This document shows, piece by piece, positions 1 through 10,514 of a stretch of 64,000 bases of DNA. Made by a program: the position numbers and the translations under genes. This DNA is from Ryuthela nishihirai. Its lineage: Eukaryota > Arthropoda > Arachnida > Araneae > Heptathelidae. Numbering within the stretch: the first letter of the stretch is position 1; the number at the start of each line of letters is the position of its first letter. The notes under the pieces are model-generated. The model was not told where the DNA came from. It worked only from the letters and a program-made list of their open reading frames with translations, and ran no database searches. The stretch spans positions 1-64,000 of the forward strand of contig JAWZYU010000709.1 of the NCBI GenBank assembly GCA_038380435.1. The letters are read 5' to 3'.

Positions 1-30
1 CCGCGTCTGGACCACAAAGACCCACGGGAA
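1..30 (+). repeat. Left partial satellite unit (last 30 bp)
   Basis: These 30 bases equal the last 30 bases of a canonical unit, for example 730-759. The array therefore continues to the left of the window. Confidence 0.95.
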
Positions 31-64
31 AAACCCACATCCAGGCCACAAAAGCCCCCGGGAA

Positions 65-247
65 AAACCCGCATCCGGGGAGACGTGCCCCAAACCCATG
101 TCCAGACCACAAAGGCCCACCAGGCAAAACCCGTATCTGGGCACACGCAACCCAAACCTGTGTCCCGGCCAAAAATCCCCGAGACAAAACCCACATCCAC
201 TCAGATGCATCCCAAACCCATGTCCGGGCCACAAAAGCACCCTGTCA
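65..247 (+). repeat. Three successive ~61-bp short-long subrepeat pairs
   Basis: Within the prototype unit, short and long subrepeats alternate three times: 65-126 (27+35), 127-186 (27+33) and 187-247 (27+34). This suggests an intermediate 61-bp dimer repeat before the 729-bp unit was fixed. The three pairs are well diverged from each other. The same segment recurs in every unit. Confidence 0.75.
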
Positions 248-374
248 AAACCCACGTCCAGGCCACAAACGCACCCAGGCAAAACCCGCGTCCGGGGAAC
301 GTGCCCGAGCCCACGTCCGGGCCACAAATCCCACTGGAGAAAACCCACGGCAAGGCCAGAAAAGCCCCCAGGAA

Positions 375-503
375 AAACCCACAACTGGGCAGATGTACCT
401 CAAACCCATGTCCTGGCAACAAAGGCCCCTGGGCAAAATCCACGTCTGGGGCACAAAAGCCCCCTGGCAAAACCCGCTTTCAGGCCACAAAAGCCTCTTG
501 GAA
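375..503 (+). repeat. Internal block I (paralogue of block II, offset 222 bp)
   Basis: One short and three long subrepeats, starting at 375, 402, 436 and 470, align without gaps to 597-725. I count 11 mismatches in 129 bp, about 91% identity, which is much closer than other subrepeat pairs. This records a 222-bp segmental duplication inside the ancestral unit. The block matters because its similarity to block II supplied the homology for the later 222-bp expansion in unit 22. Confidence 0.88.
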
Positions 504-596
504 AAACTCGCGTCCGTGCAGACGTGGCCCAAACCCGCGTCTGGACCACAAAGCCCCAGGAAAAACCCACGTCCTGGTCACAAAAGCCCCCGGGGA

Positions 597-725
597 AAAC
601 TCACATCCGGGCAGATGTACCTCAAACCCATGTCCAGGCCACAAAGTCCCCTGGGCAAAACCCGCGTCTGGGGCACAAAAGCCCCCAGGCAAAACCCGCA
701 TTCAGGCCACAAAAGTCTCTTGGAA
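597..725 (+). repeat. Internal block II (paralogue of block I)
   Basis: Subrepeats starting at 597, 624, 658 and 692 match block I in order and length. Diagnostic differences include CCCCCAGG here against CCCCCTGG in block I at the third subrepeat, and AAAGTCTC against AAAGCCTC at the fourth. After 725 the two copies diverge: block I continues with a short subrepeat at 504, block II with a long one at 726. Confidence 0.88.
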
Positions 726-3700
726 AAACCCGCGTCTGGACCACAAAGACCCACGGGAAAAACCCACATCCAGGCCACAAAAGCCCCCGGGAAAAACCCG
801 CATCCGGGGAGACGTGCCCCAAACCCATGTCCAGACCACAAAGGCCCACCAGGCAAAACCCGTATCTGGGCACACGCAACCCAAACCTGTGTCCCGGCCA
901 AAAATCCCCGAGACAAAACCCACATCCACTCAGATGCATCCCAAACCCATGTCCGGGCCACAAAAGCACCCTGTCAAAACCCACGTCCAGGCCACAAACG
1001 CACCCAGGCAAAACCCGCGTCCGGGGAACGTGCCCGAGCCCACGTCCGGGCCACAAATCCCACTGGAGAAAACCCACGGCAAGGCCAGAAAAGCCCCCAG
1101 GAAAAACCCACAACTGGGCAGATGTACCTCAAACCCATGTCCTGGCAACAAAGGCCCCTGGGCAAAATCCACGTCTGGGGCACAAAAGCCCCCTGGCAAA
1201 ACCCGCTTTCAGGCCACAAAAGCCTCTTGGAAAAACTCGCGTCCGTGCAGACGTGGCCCAAACCCGCGTCTGGACCACAAAGCCCCAGGAAAAACCCACG
1301 TCCTGGTCACAAAAGCCCCCGGGGAAAACTCACATCCGGGCAGATGTACCTCAAACCCATGTCCAGGCCACAAAGTCCCCTGGGCAAAACCCGCGTCTGG
1401 GGCACAAAAGCCCCCAGGCAAAACCCGCATTCAGGCCACAAAAGTCTCTTGGAAAAACCCGCGTCTGGACCACAAAGACCCACGGGAAAAACCCACATCC
1501 AGGCCACAAAAGCCCCCGGGAAAAACCCGCATCCGGGGAGACGTGCCCCAAACCCATGTCCAGACCACAAAGGCCCACCAGGCAAAACCCGTATCTGGGC
1601 ACACGCAACCCAAACCTGTGTCCCGGCCAAAAATCCCCGAGACAAAACCCACATCCACTCAGATGCATCCCAAACCCATGTCCGGGCCACAAAAGCACCC
1701 TGTCAAAACCCACGTCCAGGCCACAAACGCACCCAGGCAAAACCCGCGTCCGGGGAACGTGCCCGAGCCCACGTCCGGGCCACAAATCCCACTGGAGAAA
1801 ACCCACGGCAAGGCCAGAAAAGCCCCCAGGAAAAACCCACAACTGGGCAGATGTACCTCAAACCCATGTCCTGGCAACAAAGGCCCCTGGGCAAAATCCA
1901 CGTCTGGGGCACAAAAGCCCCCTGGCAAAACCCGCTTTCAGGCCACAAAAGCCTCTTGGAAAAACTCGCGTCCGTGCAGACGTGGCCCAAACCCGCGTCT
2001 GGACCACAAAGCCCCAGGAAAAACCCACGTCCTGGTCACAAAAGCCCCCGGGGAAAACTCACATCCGGGCAGATGTACCTCAAACCCATGTCCAGGCCAC
2101 AAAGTCCCCTGGGCAAAACCCGCGTCTGGGGCACAAAAGCCCCCAGGCAAAACCCGCATTCAGGCCACAAAAGTCTCTTGGAAAAACCCGCGTCTGGACC
2201 ACAAAGACCCACGGGAAAAACCCACATCCAGGCCACAAAAGCCCCCGGGAAAAACCCGCATCCGGGGAGACGTGCCCCAAACCCATGTCCAGACCACAAA
2301 GGCCCACCAGGCAAAACCCGTATCTGGGCACACGCAACCCAAACCTGTGTCCCGGCCAAAAATCCCCGAGACAAAACCCACATCCACTCAGATGCATCCC
2401 AAACCCATGTCCGGGCCACAAAAGCACCCTGTCAAAACCCACGTCCAGGCCACAAACGCACCCAGGCAAAACCCGCGTCCGGGGAACGTGCCCGAGCCCA
2501 CGTCCGGGCCACAAATCCCACTGGAGAAAACCCACGGCAAGGCCAGAAAAGCCCCCAGGAAAAACCCACAACTGGGCAGATGTACCTCAAACCCATGTCC
2601 TGGCAACAAAGGCCCCTGGGCAAAATCCACGTCTGGGGCACAAAAGCCCCCTGGCAAAACCCGCTTTCAGGCCACAAAAGCCTCTTGGAAAAACTCGCGT
2701 CCGTGCAGACGTGGCCCAAACCCGCGTCTGGACCACAAAGCCCCAGGAAAAACCCACGTCCTGGTCACAAAAGCCCCCGGGGAAAACTCACATCCGGGCA
2801 GATGTACCTCAAACCCATGTCCAGGCCACAAAGTCCCCTGGGCAAAACCCGCGTCTGGGGCACAAAAGCCCCCAGGCAAAACCCGCATTCAGGCCACAAA
2901 AGTCTCTTGGAAAAACCCGCGTCTGGACCACAAAGACCCACGGGAAAAACCCACATCCAGGCCACAAAAGCCCCCGGGAAAAACCCGCATCCGGGGAGAC
3001 GTGCCCCAAACCCATGTCCAGACCACAAAGGCCCACCAGGCAAAACCCGTATCTGGGCACACGCAACCCAAACCTGTGTCCCGGCCAAAAATCCCCGAGA
3101 CAAAACCCACATCCACTCAGATGCATCCCAAACCCATGTCCGGGCCACAAAAGCACCCTGTCAAAACCCACGTCCAGGCCACAAACGCACCCAGGCAAAA
3201 CCCGCGTCCGGGGAACGTGCCCGAGCCCACGTCCGGGCCACAAATCCCACTGGAGAAAACCCACGGCAAGGCCAGAAAAGCCCCCAGGAAAAACCCACAA
3301 CTGGGCAGATGTACCTCAAACCCATGTCCTGGCAACAAAGGCCCCTGGGCAAAATCCACGTCTGGGGCACAAAAGCCCCCTGGCAAAACCCGCTTTCAGG
3401 CCACAAAAGCCTCTTGGAAAAACTCGCGTCCGTGCAGACGTGGCCCAAACCCGCGTCTGGACCACAAAGCCCCAGGAAAAACCCACGTCCTGGTCACAAA
3501 AGCCCCCGGGGAAAACTCACATCCGGGCAGATGTACCTCAAACCCATGTCCAGGCCACAAAGTCCCCTGGGCAAAACCCGCGTCTGGGGCACAAAAGCCC
3601 CCAGGCAAAACCCGCATTCAGGCCACAAAAGTCTCTTGGAAAAACCCGCGTCTGGACCACAAAGACCCACGGGAAAAACCCACATCCAGGCCACAAAAGC

Positions 3701-6700
3701 CCCCGGGAAAAACCCGCATCCGGGGAGACGTGCCCCAAACCCATGTCCAGACCACAAAGGCCCACCAGGCAAAACCCGTATCTGGGCACACGCAACCCAA
3801 ACCTGTGTCCCGGCCAAAAATCCCCGAGACAAAACCCACATCCACTCAGATGCATCCCAAACCCATGTCCGGGCCACAAAAGCACCCTGTCAAAACCCAC
3901 GTCCAGGCCACAAACGCACCCAGGCAAAACCCGCGTCCGGGGAACGTGCCCGAGCCCACGTCCGGGCCACAAATCCCACTGGAGAAAACCCACGGCAAGG
4001 CCAGAAAAGCCCCCAGGAAAAACCCACAACTGGGCAGATGTACCTCAAACCCATGTCCTGGCAACAAAGGCCCCTGGGCAAAATCCACGTCTGGGGCACA
4101 AAAGCCCCCTGGCAAAACCCGCTTTCAGGCCACAAAAGCCTCTTGGAAAAACTCGCGTCCGTGCAGACGTGGCCCAAACCCGCGTCTGGACCACAAAGCC
4201 CCAGGAAAAACCCACGTCCTGGTCACAAAAGCCCCCGGGGAAAACTCACATCCGGGCAGATGTACCTCAAACCCATGTCCAGGCCACAAAGTCCCCTGGG
4301 CAAAACCCGCGTCTGGGGCACAAAAGCCCCCAGGCAAAACCCGCATTCAGGCCACAAAAGTCTCTTGGAAAAACCCGCGTCTGGACCACAAAGACCCACG
4401 GGAAAAACCCACATCCAGGCCACAAAAGCCCCCGGGAAAAACCCGCATCCGGGGAGACGTGCCCCAAACCCATGTCCAGACCACAAAGGCCCACCAGGCA
4501 AAACCCGTATCTGGGCACACGCAACCCAAACCTGTGTCCCGGCCAAAAATCCCCGAGACAAAACCCACATCCACTCAGATGCATCCCAAACCCATGTCCG
4601 GGCCACAAAAGCACCCTGTCAAAACCCACGTCCAGGCCACAAACGCACCCAGGCAAAACCCGCGTCCGGGGAACGTGCCCGAGCCCACGTCCGGGCCACA
4701 AATCCCACTGGAGAAAACCCACGGCAAGGCCAGAAAAGCCCCCAGGAAAAACCCACAACTGGGCAGATGTACCTCAAACCCATGTCCTGGCAACAAAGGC
4801 CCCTGGGCAAAATCCACGTCTGGGGCACAAAAGCCCCCTGGCAAAACCCGCTTTCAGGCCACAAAAGCCTCTTGGAAAAACTCGCGTCCGTGCAGACGTG
4901 GCCCAAACCCGCGTCTGGACCACAAAGCCCCAGGAAAAACCCACGTCCTGGTCACAAAAGCCCCCGGGGAAAACTCACATCCGGGCAGATGTACCTCAAA
5001 CCCATGTCCAGGCCACAAAGTCCCCTGGGCAAAACCCGCGTCTGGGGCACAAAAGCCCCCAGGCAAAACCCGCATTCAGGCCACAAAAGTCTCTTGGAAA
5101 AACCCGCGTCTGGACCACAAAGACCCACGGGAAAAACCCACATCCAGGCCACAAAAGCCCCCGGGAAAAACCCGCATCCGGGGAGACGTGCCCCAAACCC
5201 ATGTCCAGACCACAAAGGCCCACCAGGCAAAACCCGTATCTGGGCACACGCAACCCAAACCTGTGTCCCGGCCAAAAATCCCCGAGACAAAACCCACATC
5301 CACTCAGATGCATCCCAAACCCATGTCCGGGCCACAAAAGCACCCTGTCAAAACCCACGTCCAGGCCACAAACGCACCCAGGCAAAACCCGCGTCCGGGG
5401 AACGTGCCCGAGCCCACGTCCGGGCCACAAATCCCACTGGAGAAAACCCACGGCAAGGCCAGAAAAGCCCCCAGGAAAAACCCACAACTGGGCAGATGTA
5501 CCTCAAACCCATGTCCTGGCAACAAAGGCCCCTGGGCAAAATCCACGTCTGGGGCACAAAAGCCCCCTGGCAAAACCCGCTTTCAGGCCACAAAAGCCTC
5601 TTGGAAAAACTCGCGTCCGTGCAGACGTGGCCCAAACCCGCGTCTGGACCACAAAGCCCCAGGAAAAACCCACGTCCTGGTCACAAAAGCCCCCGGGGAA
5701 AACTCACATCCGGGCAGATGTACCTCAAACCCATGTCCAGGCCACAAAGTCCCCTGGGCAAAACCCGCGTCTGGGGCACAAAAGCCCCCAGGCAAAACCC
5801 GCATTCAGGCCACAAAAGTCTCTTGGAAAAACCCGCGTCTGGACCACAAAGACCCACGGGAAAAACCCACATCCAGGCCACAAAAGCCCCCGGGAAAAAC
5901 CCGCATCCGGGGAGACGTGCCCCAAACCCATGTCCAGACCACAAAGGCCCACCAGGCAAAACCCGTATCTGGGCACACGCAACCCAAACCTGTGTCCCGG
6001 CCAAAAATCCCCGAGACAAAACCCACATCCACTCAGATGCATCCCAAACCCATGTCCGGGCCACAAAAGCACCCTGTCAAAACCCACGTCCAGGCCACAA
6101 ACGCACCCAGGCAAAACCCGCGTCCGGGGAACGTGCCCGAGCCCACGTCCGGGCCACAAATCCCACTGGAGAAAACCCACGGCAAGGCCAGAAAAGCCCC
6201 CAGGAAAAACCCACAACTGGGCAGATGTACCTCAAACCCATGTCCTGGCAACAAAGGCCCCTGGGCAAAATCCACGTCTGGGGCACAAAAGCCCCCTGGC
6301 AAAACCCGCTTTCAGGCCACAAAAGCCTCTTGGAAAAACTCGCGTCCGTGCAGACGTGGCCCAAACCCGCGTCTGGACCACAAAGCCCCAGGAAAAACCC
6401 ACGTCCTGGTCACAAAAGCCCCCGGGGAAAACTCACATCCGGGCAGATGTACCTCAAACCCATGTCCAGGCCACAAAGTCCCCTGGGCAAAACCCGCGTC
6501 TGGGGCACAAAAGCCCCCAGGCAAAACCCGCATTCAGGCCACAAAAGTCTCTTGGAAAAACCCGCGTCTGGACCACAAAGACCCACGGGAAAAACCCACA
6601 TCCAGGCCACAAAAGCCCCCGGGAAAAACCCGCATCCGGGGAGACGTGCCCCAAACCCATGTCCAGACCACAAAGGCCCACCAGGCAAAACCCGTATCTG

Positions 6701-9700
6701 GGCACACGCAACCCAAACCTGTGTCCCGGCCAAAAATCCCCGAGACAAAACCCACATCCACTCAGATGCATCCCAAACCCATGTCCGGGCCACAAAAGCA
6801 CCCTGTCAAAACCCACGTCCAGGCCACAAACGCACCCAGGCAAAACCCGCGTCCGGGGAACGTGCCCGAGCCCACGTCCGGGCCACAAATCCCACTGGAG
6901 AAAACCCACGGCAAGGCCAGAAAAGCCCCCAGGAAAAACCCACAACTGGGCAGATGTACCTCAAACCCATGTCCTGGCAACAAAGGCCCCTGGGCAAAAT
7001 CCACGTCTGGGGCACAAAAGCCCCCTGGCAAAACCCGCTTTCAGGCCACAAAAGCCTCTTGGAAAAACTCGCGTCCGTGCAGACGTGGCCCAAACCCGCG
7101 TCTGGACCACAAAGCCCCAGGAAAAACCCACGTCCTGGTCACAAAAGCCCCCGGGGAAAACTCACATCCGGGCAGATGTACCTCAAACCCATGTCCAGGC
7201 CACAAAGTCCCCTGGGCAAAACCCGCGTCTGGGGCACAAAAGCCCCCAGGCAAAACCCGCATTCAGGCCACAAAAGTCTCTTGGAAAAACCCGCGTCTGG
7301 ACCACAAAGACCCACGGGAAAAACCCACATCCAGGCCACAAAAGCCCCCGGGAAAAACCCGCATCCGGGGAGACGTGCCCCAAACCCATGTCCAGACCAC
7401 AAAGGCCCACCAGGCAAAACCCGTATCTGGGCACACGCAACCCAAACCTGTGTCCCGGCCAAAAATCCCCGAGACAAAACCCACATCCACTCAGATGCAT
7501 CCCAAACCCATGTCCGGGCCACAAAAGCACCCTGTCAAAACCCACGTCCAGGCCACAAACGCACCCAGGCAAAACCCGCGTCCGGGGAACGTGCCCGAGC
7601 CCACGTCCGGGCCACAAATCCCACTGGAGAAAACCCACGGCAAGGCCAGAAAAGCCCCCAGGAAAAACCCACAACTGGGCAGATGTACCTCAAACCCATG
7701 TCCTGGCAACAAAGGCCCCTGGGCAAAATCCACGTCTGGGGCACAAAAGCCCCCTGGCAAAACCCGCTTTCAGGCCACAAAAGCCTCTTGGAAAAACTCG
7801 CGTCCGTGCAGACGTGGCCCAAACCCGCGTCTGGACCACAAAGCCCCAGGAAAAACCCACGTCCTGGTCACAAAAGCCCCCGGGGAAAACTCACATCCGG
7901 GCAGATGTACCTCAAACCCATGTCCAGGCCACAAAGTCCCCTGGGCAAAACCCGCGTCTGGGGCACAAAAGCCCCCAGGCAAAACCCGCATTCAGGCCAC
8001 AAAAGTCTCTTGGAAAAACCCGCGTCTGGACCACAAAGACCCACGGGAAAAACCCACATCCAGGCCACAAAAGCCCCCGGGAAAAACCCGCATCCGGGGA
8101 GACGTGCCCCAAACCCATGTCCAGACCACAAAGGCCCACCAGGCAAAACCCGTATCTGGGCACACGCAACCCAAACCTGTGTCCCGGCCAAAAATCCCCG
8201 AGACAAAACCCACATCCACTCAGATGCATCCCAAACCCATGTCCGGGCCACAAAAGCACCCTGTCAAAACCCACGTCCAGGCCACAAACGCACCCAGGCA
8301 AAACCCGCGTCCGGGGAACGTGCCCGAGCCCACGTCCGGGCCACAAATCCCACTGGAGAAAACCCACGGCAAGGCCAGAAAAGCCCCCAGGAAAAACCCA
8401 CAACTGGGCAGATGTACCTCAAACCCATGTCCTGGCAACAAAGGCCCCTGGGCAAAATCCACGTCTGGGGCACAAAAGCCCCCTGGCAAAACCCGCTTTC
8501 AGGCCACAAAAGCCTCTTGGAAAAACTCGCGTCCGTGCAGACGTGGCCCAAACCCGCGTCTGGACCACAAAGCCCCAGGAAAAACCCACGTCCTGGTCAC
8601 AAAAGCCCCCGGGGAAAACTCACATCCGGGCAGATGTACCTCAAACCCATGTCCAGGCCACAAAGTCCCCTGGGCAAAACCCGCGTCTGGGGCACAAAAG
8701 CCCCCAGGCAAAACCCGCATTCAGGCCACAAAAGTCTCTTGGAAAAACCCGCGTCTGGACCACAAAGACCCACGGGAAAAACCCACATCCAGGCCACAAA
8801 AGCCCCCGGGAAAAACCCGCATCCGGGGAGACGTGCCCCAAACCCATGTCCAGACCACAAAGGCCCACCAGGCAAAACCCGTATCTGGGCACACGCAACC
8901 CAAACCTGTGTCCCGGCCAAAAATCCCCGAGACAAAACCCACATCCACTCAGATGCATCCCAAACCCATGTCCGGGCCACAAAAGCACCCTGTCAAAACC
9001 CACGTCCAGGCCACAAACGCACCCAGGCAAAACCCGCGTCCGGGGAACGTGCCCGAGCCCACGTCCGGGCCACAAATCCCACTGGAGAAAACCCACGGCA
9101 AGGCCAGAAAAGCCCCCAGGAAAAACCCACAACTGGGCAGATGTACCTCAAACCCATGTCCTGGCAACAAAGGCCCCTGGGCAAAATCCACGTCTGGGGC
9201 ACAAAAGCCCCCTGGCAAAACCCGCTTTCAGGCCACAAAAGCCTCTTGGAAAAACTCGCGTCCGTGCAGACGTGGCCCAAACCCGCGTCTGGACCACAAA
9301 GCCCCAGGAAAAACCCACGTCCTGGTCACAAAAGCCCCCGGGGAAAACTCACATCCGGGCAGATGTACCTCAAACCCATGTCCAGGCCACAAAGTCCCCT
9401 GGGCAAAACCCGCGTCTGGGGCACAAAAGCCCCCAGGCAAAACCCGCATTCAGGCCACAAAAGTCTCTTGGAAAAACCCGCGTCTGGACCACAAAGACCC
9501 ACGGGAAAAACCCACATCCAGGCCACAAAAGCCCCCGGGAAAAACCCGCATCCGGGGAGACGTGCCCCAAACCCATGTCCAGACCACAAAGGCCCACCAG
9601 GCAAAACCCGTATCTGGGCACACGCAACCCAAACCTGTGTCCCGGCCAAAAATCCCCGAGACAAAACCCACATCCACTCAGATGCATCCCAAACCCATGT

Positions 9701-10511
9701 CCGGGCCACAAAAGCACCCTGTCAAAACCCACGTCCAGGCCACAAACGCACCCAGGCAAAACCCGCGTCCGGGGAACGTGCCCGAGCCCACGTCCGGGCC
9801 ACAAATCCCACTGGAGAAAACCCACGGCAAGGCCAGAAAAGCCCCCAGGAAAAACCCACAACTGGGCAGATGTACCTCAAACCCATGTCCTGGCAACAAA
9901 GGCCCCTGGGCAAAATCCACGTCTGGGGCACAAAAGCCCCCTGGCAAAACCCGCTTTCAGGCCACAAAAGCCTCTTGGAAAAACTCGCGTCCGTGCAGAC
10001 GTGGCCCAAACCCGCGTCTGGACCACAAAGCCCCAGGAAAAACCCACGTCCTGGTCACAAAAGCCCCCGGGGAAAACTCACATCCGGGCAGATGTACCTC
10101 AAACCCATGTCCAGGCCACAAAGTCCCCTGGGCAAAACCCGCGTCTGGGGCACAAAAGCCCCCAGGCAAAACCCGCATTCAGGCCACAAAAGTCTCTTGG
10201 AAAAACCCGCGTCTGGACCACAAAGACCCACGGGAAAAACCCACATCCAGGCCACAAAAGCCCCCGGGAAAAACCCGCATCCGGGGAGACGTGCCCCAAA
10301 CCCATGTCCAGACCACAAAGGCCCACCAGGCAAAACCCGTATCTGGGCACACGCAACCCAAACCTGTGTCCCGGCCAAAAATCCCCGAGACAAAACCCAC
10401 ATCCACTCAGATGCATCCCAAACCCATGTCCGGGCCACAAAAGCACCCTGTCAAAACCCACGTCCAGGCCACAAACGCACCCAGGCAAAACCCGCGTCCG
10501 GGGAACGTGCC

Positions 10512-10514
10512 TGA
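10512..10514 (+). other. Unit 15 variant: C-to-T at CpG creates TGA
   Basis: Canonical GTGCCCGAGCCC reads GTGCCTGAGCCC here. The changed C (10512) lies in a CpG, so deamination of methylated cytosine is the simplest cause. It makes one of only two stop triplets on the + strand of the window. The identical change recurs at 57390. Confidence 0.95.

Larger units (their letters stand above)
31..759 (+). repeat. Prototype 729-bp unit made of 23 subrepeats
   Basis: This is the first complete unit, used as reference. Cutting at each AAACCC or its close variants (AAATCC, AAACTC, AAACCT, GAGCCC) gives 23 subrepeats. Long ones start at 31, 92, 154, 214, 248, 307, 341, 402, 436, 470, 531, 563, 624, 658, 692 and 726. 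They are 32-35 bp, mostly 34, with core CCACAAAAGCCCC followed by AGG or TGG. Short ones start at 65, 127, 187, 282, 375, 504 and 597. They are 27 bp (one is 25), and the core is replaced by a segment like GCAGATGTACCTC or GAGACGTGCCCC. The lengths sum to 729. Subrepeats differ from each other far more than whole units do, so the 729-bp unit formed first and was amplified later. Confidence 0.96.
393..10514 (+). other. Stop-free forward frame over ~14 units, judged non-coding
   Basis: From the ATG at 393 the frame stays open for 3,373 codons until TGA at 10512. It is open upstream of 393 to the window edge as well. The translation is a 243-residue repeat rich in Lys, Pro, Gly, Thr, Gln and His with few acidic residues, and I recognise no domain, signal peptide or membrane segment. 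The ATG context is poor (C at -3, T at +4) and recurs in every unit. The other two forward frames are just as open, so openness is a property of the T-poor sequence and not of one frame. I see no splice, promoter or polyadenylation signal unique to this copy. A repetitive structural protein cannot be strictly excluded without transcript data. Confidence 0.85.

Noticed and set aside
31..759. CRISPR array
   Set aside because: The AAACCC-anchored elements are diverged tandem subrepeats with no identical repeat separated by unique spacers, no leader and no cas gene.
31..759. Telomeric or interstitial telomere repeat, from the frequent AAACCC and CCCAAACCC
   Set aside because: The motif occurs once per 27-34 bp and not as a 6-8-bp tandem, and neither CCCTAA nor CCCTAAA is present.
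31..759. CENP-B box
   Set aside because: The motif needs TTCG or its complement CGAA at fixed spacing from CGGG or CCCG. Neither TTCG nor CGAA occurs in the canonical unit.
31..759. 729 = 27 x 27 as a meaningful design
   Set aside because: Subrepeats are 25-35 bp and number 23, so the unit is not 27 copies of 27 bp. The number is a coincidence.
201..1113. Reverse-strand open frames of about 73-165 codons repeated in every unit
   Set aside because: They overlap each other in several frames, end at the same few TCA sites in every unit, and contain only Trp/Gly/Phe/Cys-rich complements of the satellite. They are shadows of the repeat.
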